Below, piece after piece: positions 54,301 to 61,660 of a DNA stretch of 63,498 nucleotides. The translations under genes were made by a program, and so were the position numbers. Each line of letters starts with the position of its first letter. Position 1 is the stretch's first letter. The DNA lies in contig JAHEXV010000007.1 of the NCBI GenBank assembly GCA_023251935.1, positions 1 to 63,498 on the forward strand. The letters run 5' to 3'. This DNA comes from a bacterium. Its GTDB lineage: Bacteria; Actinomycetota; Thermoleophilia; Solirubrobacterales; 70-9. A model generated the notes under the pieces. The model ran no database searches. It had not been told where the DNA came from and worked only from the letters and a program-made list of their open reading frames with translations.

Positions 54301-54507
54301 CTACTCACCACCCGCCAGGGTGGCGTTCCTCGCCGCCCATTGCTCGAGTTCGAGGACCTCGACCACCCTGCACGAGCCGGAGTAGATGACCTTCAACTCG
54401 GGGAGCACGTGACGCCGGAAGTGGGACACGGACATCCCCATCGCCGCCGCCGATTCCTCGATGGTCAGCGTGATCCGGGGCACCGGGGCGGTGGGCTGGG
54501 CCTTCAC
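54301..54507 (-). CDS. xis: Excisionase-like small HTH protein
   Basis: A 68-residue protein with a MerR/excisionase-like HTH: LTIEESAAAMGMSVSHFRRHVLPELKVIYSG, then a strand-like CRVVEVLELEQWAA that matches wing and arginine contacts of HTH_17/Xis domains. It would bend DNA at the attachment sites to direct excision. It overlaps the rep stop by 4 nt and lies 115 nt upstream of the integrase start. Confidence 0.72.
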   Translation of the reverse strand: MKAQPTAPVPRITLTIEESAAAMGMSVSHFRRHVLPELKVIYSGSCRVVEVLELEQWAARNATLAGGE

Positions 54508-55889
54508 GATCCCTCCCCGTCGTCGTAGCGCCGGGTCAGGACCTCGGTTTCACCTGAGGCGGGAGACGGTTTGGGCAGTGGTGGTCCACTGACCTCTGCC
54601 CCGCTGCCTTCTCCCTTCGGGAGGGCAGCGGTCGTGGGCAGAGGTCGTGGGGAGTCCACTCCGAAGTTCTGGGCAGAGGTTTGGGCAGAGGTCGGGCAGA
54701 GGTCGTCCTCGGCCTCCCGATACTCCGTAACGCCGTAGTGGAGGTGGGAGTTGCCCTTCGGCTCGCGGCGGATGTAGCCCTCGTCAATGAGAAGCCGGAG
54801 GGCGCCCACGATGAAGGTGTCCCTGCCCTCGACGTTCTTCAAGACCTTCGCTTGGGAGCAGCCAGGGTCGAACTCGACGTACCGGCTCACCCGCTCCATC
54901 AGGAAGGTCGGGCGGAACGGCTGACCGTCGTGGTCTCCATCGCCGCCGTCGGCAGTCGGGACGGGCAGTCCGTACGTGCCTCCACCGATTCGTTGCTCGA
55001 GTGCCTTCGGGATCGCCCCGGCGAACCGCTGGCGTGTCCGCCTCCAGACCAGACGCCCCTCGGCCTCGAGGTCGAACGGGGTCGGTGCCGACAACTCGAA
55101 CAAGACCTCGTTCAGGTCCCGCTTCGCGCTCGCGCCACGCGGGTGGTCGCCGTCGTGCCCAGTGTTGTCGAGGATGATCGTCGTCGTGCCCGCCTTCGAC
55201 AGCGGCATCACCATCCGGCCCATGAACTTCGCGTAGTCGTCGTTGGCGTCCTCCGCGAGTCCGAGCGCCGACAGCACATGGCGGGACGAATCGAAGACGA
55301 TCAGGTCGCAGTCGGCTAGGGCGCCAACCCAATCCTTCTCGCCCCACTCAAGGGAGAGCGCCGGGTATTCGTAGTAGCGGAGGCGCTCTGAGCAGGCAGC
55401 GGCGGTCTCCTGATCCTCGAAGATCAGCTCGAGGCGACGGGCGTACTCATCGGCGCCGTTCTCCACGTCGATGATCGCCACGGTGCCGCCGTGACGGACG
55501 ACCTCGACCGCGACCACCAGCGTCCCGATGGTCTTGCCGACGCCGGAGGGCGAGAAGACCAGGTAGCGCTTGCCTGCGATCAGCCAACCGTCGCCGCCTG
55601 GCAGATATTCGCGCTCGGGGATGCCATCCCTGATGCGCTCGATCAGGTCGACACGGGCACCCTCAAGGGCGGCACGGGCATCCTGAGCGCCTTGGTCAGG
55701 CCCCACCCCGTCGCCGTTGCGCCCGACCTCCGCCGCCTCGGTGAGCCACCTGGCAAGCTCGTACGGGCTGGCCTCCGTGCGGATCAGTGTCGCCAGGTTG
55801 CAGAGGTCGTCCGCCGGTCGGCCAGACACTCTCTCGGCCCGCCGCCGTAGCTCGTTGGCGAGCGCGTTCTGATCGAGCGGGGCGCTCAT
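54504..55889 (-). CDS. rep: RepA-like AAA ATPase, element replication protein
   Basis: A 461-residue protein: N-terminal helical part, RecA-like ATPase with Walker A FSPSGVGKT and Walker B DLIVFDSSRH, an ILDNTGHDGDHPRGASAKRD sensor-like loop, then a winged-helix domain (FIVGALRLLIDEGYIRREPKG). It resembles RepA/AAA_25 replicative helicase-type proteins of actinobacterial mobile elements. The last ~60 residues are low complexity (PTSAQTSAQ, PLPKGEG, PSPASGE) and are encoded by the iteron and hairpin array at 54573-54703, so their sequence is probably dictated by DNA function. It overlaps genes on both sides. Confidence 0.8.
   Translation of the reverse strand: MSAPLDQNALANELRRRAERVSGRPADDLCNLATLIRTEASPYELARWLTEAAEVGRNGDGVGPDQGAQDARAALEGARVDLIERIRDGIPEREYLPGGDGWLIAGKRYLVFSPSGVGKTIGTLVVAVEVVRHGGTVAIIDVENGADEYARRLELIFEDQETAAACSERLRYYEYPALSLEWGEKDWVGALADCDLIVFDSSRHVLSALGLAEDANDDYAKFMGRMVMPLSKAGTTTIILDNTGHDGDHPRGASAKRDLNEVLFELSAPTPFDLEAEGRLVWRRTRQRFAGAIPKALEQRIGGGTYGLPVPTADGGDGDHDGQPFRPTFLMERVSRYVEFDPGCSQAKVLKNVEGRDTFIVGALRLLIDEGYIRREPKGNSHLHYGVTEYREAEDDLCPTSAQTSAQNFGVDSPRPLPTTAALPKGEGSGAEVSGPPLPKPSPASGETEVLTRRYDDGEGS
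54573..54703. repeat. Iteron array and hairpin inside rep 3' end, candidate origin of replication
   Basis: Seven copies of GGGCAGNGGT: direct at 54573, 54623, 54636, 54671, 54683 and 54694, inverted (ACCTCTGCCC) at 54592-54601. Four direct copies have A at the variable base, as does the inverted one. Some starts are 11-13 bp apart. A long hairpin, CCGCTGCC...GGCAGCGG with inner CTCCC/GGGAG, spans 54601-54631. Confidence 0.65.
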
Positions 55890-56251
55890 CCCGCGACCCG
55901 CGCTGTCTGCCGGGCCGCTAGCCCGGCGCTAGGTGATGGGTCTGGGTCGTCTGGACCGGCCCGCGCAGCCCGCGAGCAGCGGCGCGAGCCACGTGCGCGA
56001 ACGGGCCGACCACCAGGAGCGCGGCGATGGCGGGAGCCGCAGACAGGCGGGCGCAGTACGCGACGAACCTCGACCGGAGTGCCACCGAACAGTCGCAGCT
56101 TGGCGGCGGCTCCACGGCGACGCTCGCTCAGCGTCATCCTGGCGAGCTGTTCCGCTCGTGACGGGCCTGGCTCGCGCTCGGCGGCGGCCATGATGCCCTC
56201 GACGGTGCCACGTGGGAGCCGGGCGCTACTCGACGCTGAGAGTCGGGCCAT
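55886..56251 (-). CDS. Hypothetical protein upstream of rep, uncertain
   Basis: A 121-residue frame whose stop overlaps the rep start (ATGA), the coupling seen between the other genes of this operon. The first half is charged and helix-like (MAAAEREPGPSRAEQLARMTLSERRRGAAAKL in two parts); the second half is Arg/Pro-rich and could be out of frame. A second frame here encodes a hydrophobic stretch (AAPAIAALLVVGPFAHVA), so a frameshifted membrane protein is an alternative. No family recognised. Confidence 0.4.
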   Translation of the reverse strand: MARLSASSSARLPRGTVEGIMAAAEREPGPSRAEQLARMTLSERRRGAAAKLRLFGGTPVEVRRVLRPPVCGSRHRRAPGGRPVRARGSRRCSRAARAGPDDPDPSPSAGLAARQTARVAG

Positions 56252-56558
56252 CGGACGGTCTTGGTCGCTCGATCTTCACCTTGATCGCCAATGTACGCGG
56301 CGTCCCGGATGGAGATGCGAAACGACCGCCCCGGAGGACGGCCGAGCCGCAAGGTGAATGAGCGACCGAGCCTCTAAAGCCCGATGCGAGGCCCAAGATA
56401 GCGGCTGGATCGGCGGCTACCCATCGTGAAATGAGCCAAGCGATGCACAGATGTACGGGGTGTGCGGGGTTCGATCAAGGCCCTCAGCGAGGCCAGCCGA
56501 TCTACTTCCGCAGCCCAGCGGCTTCGAGCGTCACTCCTGCTGCCTCCCCACCCGCGCT
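56252..56558. promoter_or_regulatory. 307-nt control region upstream of the rep operon
   Basis: No convincing gene. It contains an inverted repeat: GGTCGCTC then TTCACCTTG (56263-56270, 56275-56283) against CAAGGTGAA then GAGCGACC (56350-56358, 56360-56367). The right half (56502-56558) is an in-frame remnant of the adjacent NTF2-like gene beyond its stop codon. Confidence 0.45.
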
Positions 56559-56915
56559 TCAGGCGTCATAGAAGTTGGTGAGCCGCTCGATGCGGCCATC
56601 GGGCGCGAACTCGACGAAGTCGATGCCATCGAAGGAATCGCCCTCGGAAGTCGCCGCCTCCCATCGGTACCAGCCTCGGTCGCCGAGGACCACGAGTTCG
56701 CTCGTCGCTTTGATGGTCAGCCCGGGCATCTCGTCGTGCGAGGCCGCGATGAAGTCCGAGAGTGCGGCCCGGCCTCGAACACCATCGGGAACCTCAGGAT
56801 CGACGTAGACGCCATCATCGGCCCAGATTTCCGCAAGGGCCGCGAGGCGGGCAGCATGATCATGCTCGGCCCAGACCTCGTCGTAGCGACGGACGACGTT
56901 CTTGTTCTGCGACAT
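56559..56915 (-). CDS. NTF2/SnoaL-like protein, probably truncated at its C-terminus
   Basis: A 118-residue SnoaL-like protein beginning MSQNKNVVRRYDEVWAEHD, with WADDGVYVDPEVPDGVRGRAAL and a last strand IERLTNFYDA before TGA. After that TGA the same frame continues for 18 codons ending LEAAGLRK then TAG. The other NTF2-like gene of the element ends LEAAGLRE, so a nonsense change seems to have removed the C-terminus. The core fold is complete. Confidence 0.7.
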   Translation of the reverse strand: MSQNKNVVRRYDEVWAEHDHAARLAALAEIWADDGVYVDPEVPDGVRGRAALSDFIAASHDEMPGLTIKATSELVVLGDRGWYRWEAATSEGDSFDGIDFVEFAPDGRIERLTNFYDA

Positions 56916-57011
56916 CGCCCGCGCAGTATCTCGCGTCGGCGCGCGCCGGTCACTGGGGCGATGAACCGGTAGCGGGTCTCTAGGAATCCCGCAGCCGGGC
57001 GGCTCCTACGG

Positions 57012-57605
57012 CTACCCCGCGACCTCGTGGCCTCTCGCCTTCCAGCTCACCCGGCCCGAGCTTGCCCCGCACGGGTTGCCGTTGCAGACATTGAGGCCGG
57101 CCTCACTGGTCGCATAGCCAAGAAGGCCCACCGCCGTGGCGTGGAACTCGTGATGGCGATGGTGGAGTGCGATCTTTCCGGCGACCTCCCATGCCTCGAT
57201 CACGTGCGGACCGTCGAGGCCCTGGATGACCAGCTTTTCTGAGTCGTCAAACACGTTCGGGTCGTGTGGGTTCCTGAACGAGATCACGGCGGGGAAAAGT
57301 AGCCGGTAGTTGAGGAGGGTCACCACATGCTCACCCGGAACGCAGTCCCCGGTCCGCCTGCCGAAGGGAACGGGCGGGGTCGTGTTGGGGAAGTTCATGT
57401 CCTTGATCCGGAAGTCCTGCAATCGCTCCCACTTGCCCTTATGAAAGATCGCGTCGAAGCCGACCTTGAGGTCCTGGTTGCAAGCGGGAACGTCGAACGA
57501 TGGTCCCCAGAACGAAAACGTCCTGTTCGCCGCCGCAACCGAGGGCAGTGCCAAGAGCGCGGTTGCCAGGAACGCCGTGACCAGCCCCAGCCGAAGCTTC
57601 CTCAT
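57012..57605 (-). CDS. Secreted protein of unknown function
   Basis: A 197-residue protein with a clear signal peptide (MRKLRLGLVTAFLATALLA, cleavage near AAA-NRTF). The mature part has four Cys (about positions 42, 88, 173 and 178) that could form disulfides, and a His-rich patch HHRHHEF. A good GAAGGGAAGG lies upstream of ATG 57603-57605. No homolog recognised. Likely cargo of the element rather than part of its life cycle. Confidence 0.7.
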   Translation of the reverse strand: MRKLRLGLVTAFLATALLALPSVAAANRTFSFWGPSFDVPACNQDLKVGFDAIFHKGKWERLQDFRIKDMNFPNTTPPVPFGRRTGDCVPGEHVVTLLNYRLLFPAVISFRNPHDPNVFDDSEKLVIQGLDGPHVIEAWEVAGKIALHHRHHEFHATAVGLLGYATSEAGLNVCNGNPCGASSGRVSWKARGHEVAG

Positions 57606-57734
57606 TCCCTTCCCTTCCCTTCATGCGCCCAGCCTTGGGCGCGATTGGTGACCCGGGAACCTACTGGATAGGGCGTAAGTGCCGAGGCAACCACCACCCG
57701 CACCCGAGGGTCGTGGGCATCCAGCCGTCAGCCA

Positions 57735-58007
57735 TCACCGCAGACGAGGCGACTCGCTTGTCAGGCCTCGAGTGTCCTGCTCGCGGAGTCGACGCAGCTC
57801 GCGCAGCTCCTGCGAGAGGCGCAGGGCCAGCTCGTCGGCCTCGCGGGCGACGTTGAACAACGGATTGGCCTTGGGCTGCCCGGCCGAGCCCGCCACGGTC
57901 GGCTTGGAGGTCGCCTCCTTCAGCGCCGCGTCGGCGGCCTTGAGGTTGGCCGACAGGCGGTCGAGCAGTTGGCGCTCCTGGTCGTCGTTCTCAGGCATCG
58001 CGGTCAC
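57735..58007 (-). CDS. Small phage-like protein resembling the P27 small-terminase C-terminus
   Basis: A 90-residue acidic/helical protein: DDQERQLLDRLSANLKAADAALKEA, then PTVAGSAGQPKANPLFNVAREADELALRL. The latter resembles the conserved G-Q-P-x-x-N-P-L segment and following helix in P27-family terminase small subunits, which are normally 120-150 residues; the N-terminal DNA-binding part is missing or very short. If real, it could redirect packaging by a helper phage. Confidence 0.5.
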   Translation of the reverse strand: MTAMPENDDQERQLLDRLSANLKAADAALKEATSKPTVAGSAGQPKANPLFNVAREADELALRLSQELRELRRLREQDTRGLTSESPRLR

Positions 58008-58146
58008 GAGAAAAAAGCGTGCACCTCAAGAACCCCGAGGTCTTGACGTCGTGTGAGGTGGGTACCGGAGGTGTGAGGGAGTCGCGCTTTCCGCTGGTGA
58101 TTCCACCCACCCCGCCTCGTTGCCGACGCGGGATACTGCGAGGGCG

Positions 58147-58566
58147 ATGTCGCAGGAGAACGTGGAGCGATTTCGAGAGGCCACGGAAGCGTTCAACCGC
58201 TGGGCCGCTGCCCCTGACAGTGATCCATCGGCTTATCTTCGGTTCCTGGATCCCGAGGTCCAGTTCGAGCCCGTGCAGGCGACTCTGCAGGGACACCACT
58301 ACGTTGGGCTGGACGGCGTAAGAGCGTGGCTCGCGGACCTCGCTGAGCACTATGAGCGCGGGCATGTTGACTACACGGAGATTCGCGATCTGGGAAGCCA
58401 ACTGCTCGGGATCGGCACCCTCCAGGTCGTCGGACGGGGCAGTGGCATCGAGATCGCCGTGCCCATGGCCGTCGTGGCGAGCGTCCAAGACGGGCTCATA
58501 ACCCGCTTCAAGGACTATGGCGGCGACAAGGATCAGGCCCTCGAAGCCGCCGGGCTGCGGGAGTAG
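58147..58566 (+). CDS. NTF2/SnoaL-like protein
   Basis: A 139-residue SnoaL-like protein, MSQENVERFREATEAFNRW at the start, FLDPEVQFEPVQ, the HHYVGLDGVRAWLADLAEHY helix and a C-terminal ITRFKDYGGDKDQALEAAGLRE, a tail common in actinobacterial members. It is the only plus-strand gene of the element and is related in style to the gene at 56559. Role unknown; probably cargo. Confidence 0.75.
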   Translation: MSQENVERFREATEAFNRWAAAPDSDPSAYLRFLDPEVQFEPVQATLQGHHYVGLDGVRAWLADLAEHYERGHVDYTEIRDLGSQLLGIGTLQVVGRGSGIEIAVPMAVVASVQDGLITRFKDYGGDKDQALEAAGLRE

Positions 58567-58681
58567 GCAGGTCCCCAAGGTGGCCGACGTGCGCGAGGCG
58601 ACCGCGACACGTCGGCCAGCCAAGGGTTCGGCGGTGCGGGAGGTCAACGGCCCGACCCGCCGAGCTTCGTGAAGCTCACGA

Positions 58682-59860
58682 TCAGGAAATCGAGAACGCG
58701 CCCTGGCCGATGTTCCTGACGTGGAACACGGCCTCGCACTCGACCCGGACGCGAACCTGATTTGACGACAAGCCCGTGTAGGGATCGACCAGGATCGTGG
58801 CCCCCGCGTAGTAGCTGAGACCGAGCAACACCGGGTCGATCAGGGTCGGGTGGCTGATGGTCGGCACCTCACGGACTTGGAGCGACCACACCGGGCTGCC
58901 CGATCCCTCGCGGTCCACGCGGAAGATCATGTGACCGGCACCGTCCTCGCTGAGGTCGAGGGTGGCGCAATCGGATGGAGTCAACGCCACGTGAGTTGGC
59001 GTTGACCCGAGGTCACGAGCGTCCGCGATGGCGTTCCTGATCTTGGTCACCAGGTCCGAGCCAGTCGACGCGTGCGGCGGCGTCGCGGCCTCGATCTTCC
59101 AGACCACGTGGCTGTCGAAGGACTCGGACAAACGCCTGCCGAGGTCGGCCGACAGCGCCGCCCGCAGCGCGTCCTGATTTGAGAACAGCTGCTCCGGCAA
59201 ACCCTCGTTCACGATCGCAAAAGTGCGAGCGACCGGATTTGCCAAACCGATATCCGGAGTCAGCACCGATTTCTCGGTGTCAGTCGCCGGGGCGATCTCG
59301 ACCCCGGTCAGCGCGTCCTGGGTGACATCGAGAACGAAGTCGGTGGCTGCCAAATCACCGCTACTCGAGCCGAAGGGCGCGGACTGAAGGACCGGGTACA
59401 GCCACCTGTTCGAGACGGGTGGCGCCGCGCCGCTCGCCGCGCCCTGGGCCGGTGGCGGGACCGACTGCCTCTGGGACGGCGGCAGGGTCGGTGTCAGCAG
59501 CGCGGCTGCCGACACGTCGAACCGCAGCTCGTTCCGAGCCAGGTCGAGCTTCCTCGCCGCCTCGCCCCAGCCGTCCACCCCGATGTACGAAAGGCCCGCT
59601 CGGCCTTGCTCGGCGTCTCCAAGTCGGCGCAAGAGTTCAACTTGGCCCTCGCTGGCCTCGTCGATCTTCGCCTCGACGGCCTTCACAGCGTCGCTCGCCT
59701 GCTTGGCGGCGGCGAAGGCGGCAGGCTCGGTGTCCTCGCGGGCCCCGCCGTATGCGGCCTTGGCGGCCTCGGCTACCTGTGCGGCTCTCATGCGTTCCTC
59801 GCGGAGTGAGCGGAGTCGATCCTCTAGCGCTCCGAGGCGGTCCCGCAGGTCATGAAGCAT
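58682..59860 (-). CDS. HK97-fold phage major capsid protein
   Basis: A 392-residue protein. Residues 1-90 form an Arg/Glu/Ala coiled coil like the delta/scaffold segment of HK97-type capsid proteins. After a Pro-rich linker (about 125-140) comes the capsid domain: the ADLGRRLSESFDSHVV helix, an ALTPSDCATL strand-turn, PTLIDPVLLGLSYYAGATILVD, and the C-terminal RVRVECEAVFHVRNIGQGAF typical of the fold. ATG 59858-59860 follows AGGAACAGAG. It would assemble an icosahedral shell. An encapsulin is less likely because of the scaffold segment. No protease or portal gene is near. Confidence 0.8.
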   Translation of the reverse strand: MLHDLRDRLGALEDRLRSLREERMRAAQVAEAAKAAYGGAREDTEPAAFAAAKQASDAVKAVEAKIDEASEGQVELLRRLGDAEQGRAGLSYIGVDGWGEAARKLDLARNELRFDVSAAALLTPTLPPSQRQSVPPPAQGAASGAAPPVSNRWLYPVLQSAPFGSSSGDLAATDFVLDVTQDALTGVEIAPATDTEKSVLTPDIGLANPVARTFAIVNEGLPEQLFSNQDALRAALSADLGRRLSESFDSHVVWKIEAATPPHASTGSDLVTKIRNAIADARDLGSTPTHVALTPSDCATLDLSEDGAGHMIFRVDREGSGSPVWSLQVREVPTISHPTLIDPVLLGLSYYAGATILVDPYTGLSSNQVRVRVECEAVFHVRNIGQGAFSIS

Positions 59861-59937
59861 CTCTGTTCCTCCTAGGGTTGAACCGAGCTGCTCCTTTGAC
59901 CTCCCGAAGTCTGGACTACGGATCGGACTTACTTCGG

Positions 59938-60399
59938 TTAGTTGGCCGACGCAAGCCAGGGAGGCGGCGGCTCGTCGTGCCAGGGGCCGAAGGTGCCGTC
60001 GTCGTTGACGACCGCCCACCAGCTCTTGCCCTTCCACAAGGCCCAGGCGACCAGCGAGTCATCCGGGCCGTCCGTGTAGGTGATGAAGAGGAAGTTGCGG
60101 TCGTTGACGGTGATGTAGACGACGATCGCGCCGGTGTCGTCGGGGTCGATCCACCAGCCGGGGAGGATGTCCTCGTCGTCGCTCCCGTAGTCCTCGCCAC
60201 GTGCGGCACGCACTCGCTCGGCAAGTCGATAGAGCTGGGCCGTCACGGCATGGTTCGCCGGGCCGAGCCGCTCCATCTCCACGTCCGTCAGCACGTCGAT
60301 CACGGCCTCGCGGTGCCGGTCCTCCTGTCGGCGGGCGACCTCATCGGCATCGGCGACCATCGCCTCGATCTCGGCGCTCCTGTCGCGCTTGTCACTCAT
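59938..60399 (-). CDS. Hypothetical protein upstream of the capsid gene
   Basis: A 153-residue acidic protein: N-terminal charged helix (KRDRSAEIEAMVADADEVARRQEDRHR), then a Trp/Asp-rich beta region (ILPGWWIDPDDTGAIVVYITVNDR, GKSWWAVVNDDGTFGPW). No family recognised. It overlaps the preceding gene by 8 nt (60392-60399), so it belongs to the capsid transcription unit. A capsid accessory or regulatory role is possible. Confidence 0.6.
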   Translation of the reverse strand: MSDKRDRSAEIEAMVADADEVARRQEDRHREAVIDVLTDVEMERLGPANHAVTAQLYRLAERVRAARGEDYGSDDEDILPGWWIDPDDTGAIVVYITVNDRNFLFITYTDGPDDSLVAWALWKGKSWWAVVNDDGTFGPWHDEPPPPWLASAN

Positions 60400-60796
60400 G
60401 TTCGTCTCCTGTCTCGGGTGGTTGCGAAAACAAGTCCTCCTGCTCTGGGATCGGCTCGTGCTGGCGATGCTCGATCCGGGTCCGGCAGATTTGCTTCGGC
60501 GGCACGGTCCAGTAAACGTGCGGGCCGATCTCGAGGTAGGAGTTCACTTGCGGCCGATCGGGTCGGTACGGCGGTGTGTAGCTGCCCCGATAGCCGAGAC
60601 GATCTACCAGCCCGACGAACCGCCAATACAGGTCGGCCGGGACCTCGCGCCAGCCGTTGATCGCGTACTGATGGGGCTCCGGTGGCTTGTTCGCCGGTCC
60701 CTCCGGGGTGCCCTTCACCGACCGCCACGGCACCGAGGCGACGAACTCCCTGGCCTCGTCCAGGGTCATCGGCCGTTTGGGATCGAACTCGGTCAT
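60392..60796 (-). CDS. Hypothetical protein, first gene of the capsid operon
   Basis: A 134-residue protein beginning MTEFDPKRPMTLDEAREFVASVPWR, rich in Pro, Trp and Tyr (HQYAINGWREVPADLYWRFV), ending acidic. No recognisable domain. ATG 60794-60796 lies about 30 nt inside the right arm repeats, so the promoter of this operon may overlap the attachment region. Confidence 0.6.
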   Translation of the reverse strand: MTEFDPKRPMTLDEAREFVASVPWRSVKGTPEGPANKPPEPHQYAINGWREVPADLYWRFVGLVDRLGYRGSYTPPYRPDRPQVNSYLEIGPHVYWTVPPKQICRTRIEHRQHEPIPEQEDLFSQPPETGDEHE

Positions 60797-60807
60797 GCCG
60801 TGGTCCT

Positions 60808-60850
60808 CCGTGGGAGTTCATAGGGACGCCGTGGGGAAGTCATGGGGAAG
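60808..60850 (+). repeat. Right arm-type repeats
   Basis: GCCGTGGGGAAGT-CATGGGGAAG at 60828-60850 repeats the left arm pair with a one-base deletion. A degenerate third copy, CCGTGGGAGTTCATAGGGACG in outline, is at 60808-60828. Spacing differs from the left, as in lambda-type attachment sites. Confidence 0.6.
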
Positions 60851-60922
60851 TCGCTGACCCTGACTGACACCCATTGACGCCTGGCAGGCGCCGAGGATTC
60901 GTGCCTGGCGCCTAGTCGCGGT

Positions 60923-60932
60923 GGTGACATAG
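60923..60932 (+). other. Candidate attR core
   Basis: GGTGACATAG, identical to 52956-52965. It is followed by 12 bases and the ATG of the lipoprotein gene, so before integration that gene would have followed the SRPBCC stop directly. Between the arm repeats and this site lies a GC hairpin-rich segment (CGCC-TGGCA-GGCG). Confidence 0.45.
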
Positions 60933-60944
60933 ACTTCCGCCGCC

Positions 60945-61508
60945 ATGGTGCGCGCCGCCGGACCCAAAACGCGTCTTGGCGCCATCGTGGTGGTGGTCGC
61001 GGCGTCGTTCGTCGGGCTCTCGCTGTCGGGCTGCGGCAGCGACCCGGGGGACACCTTCAGCGTCAACGAGGGAGAGGCCATGCAGCTCGGGGAGCTGGTC
61101 TACAACGTCCAGATCTCGCGCTTGCTCAACCCCCGCGACGGTGAGGACAAGGCCTACCTGGTGGGCCAGCCGCCGCCGCCCAACGACGAGTTCTACCTCG
61201 GGGTGTTCATGGAGATCGAGAACCAGGCCGGCTCGCTGCAGCGGGTGCCGACCGGGTTCAAGGTGGTCGACACCCGTGGAACCGAGTTCAAGCCCGTGCC
61301 CAGCCGCAGCCTGTTCGCGCTCGACCTGGGCGGCAAGGTGACGCCCAACGGCGCGCTGCCCGAGCCCGAGACAGCGGCGGCCAATGGCCCGATCCAGGGC
61401 GCGATGGTGCTGTTCCTGATCGATCGGGCCGCGCTCGAGGACCGGCCGCTCGTCCTCGAGATCCCCTCGTCCACCGGCTCGGTGGGCGAGGTCGAGCTCG
61501 ACATCTAA
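60945..61508 (+). CDS. Lipoprotein, DUF4352-like
   Basis: A 187-residue protein. A signal sequence ends in the lipobox LSGC (Cys near residue 30). The mature part reads as a beta-sandwich: LGELVYNVQISRLLNP, YLGVFMEIENQAGS, FKVVDTRGTEFKPV and a final VVLEIPSS-like strand, resembling DUF4352 extracellular domains. Anchored outside the membrane; ligand unknown. Its stop is immediately followed by repeat copy B. Confidence 0.78.
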   Translation: MVRAAGPKTRLGAIVVVVAASFVGLSLSGCGSDPGDTFSVNEGEAMQLGELVYNVQISRLLNPRDGEDKAYLVGQPPPPNDEFYLGVFMEIENQAGSLQRVPTGFKVVDTRGTEFKPVPSRSLFALDLGGKVTPNGALPEPETAAANGPIQGAMVLFLIDRAALEDRPLVLEIPSSTGSVGEVELDI

Positions 61509-61660
61509 TAACTCCGCCGCCTCCTCCGCTCCCGCCCTGAACACCTTGCCCTCGCCTGCGGCTCGGGCATTTCCCATCTGCTCCCGCGTCCGGTGTCGGC
61601 GGGCTCGGGCTGTTACGGGGCGGCAGGTCGTACTCGCGTGAACCGCGACTCCGTCGCTAG
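61509..61660 (+). repeat. 152-nt dispersed non-coding repeat, copy B
   Basis: Same length as copy A (10606-10757) and close to 90 percent identical. It starts on the base after the lipoprotein stop and ends on the stop codon of the convergent penicillin-binding protein gene, so it fills the whole gap. Differences include single-base indels that compensate in length. The terminal GCGAC/GTCGC stem is kept while its three-base loop varies (TCC here, TTC in copy A). Confidence 0.85.

Larger units (their letters stand above)
52956..60932. mobile_element. 8-kb integrated satellite-like element (int-xis-rep-terS-like-capsid)
   Basis: Bounded by GGTGACATAG at both ends, between two core genes that would otherwise be adjacent. 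It carries a tyrosine integrase, an HTH excisionase candidate, a RepA-like ATPase with internal iterons, a P27-terminase-small-like protein, an HK97-fold capsid protein and several small or cargo genes. Most genes run on the minus strand toward the integrase. Base composition looks lower in GC than the flanks. No portal, large terminase, protease, tail or lysis genes are visible, so it is not a complete prophage. A decayed prophage is the alternative, but the intact integration/replication module and sharp ends favour a compact satellite. Confidence 0.7.

Noticed and set aside
54681-55319. Plus-strand 212-codon frame opposite rep.
   Set aside because: Rep on the minus strand has Walker motifs and operon overlaps; the plus frame has no recognisable features.
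55918-56115. Minus-strand 65-codon frame with a hydrophobic segment upstream of rep as a separate membrane protein.
   Set aside because: It overlaps the frame coupled to rep by ATGA and has no good start; it could instead reflect a frameshift, so it is only mentioned with that gene.
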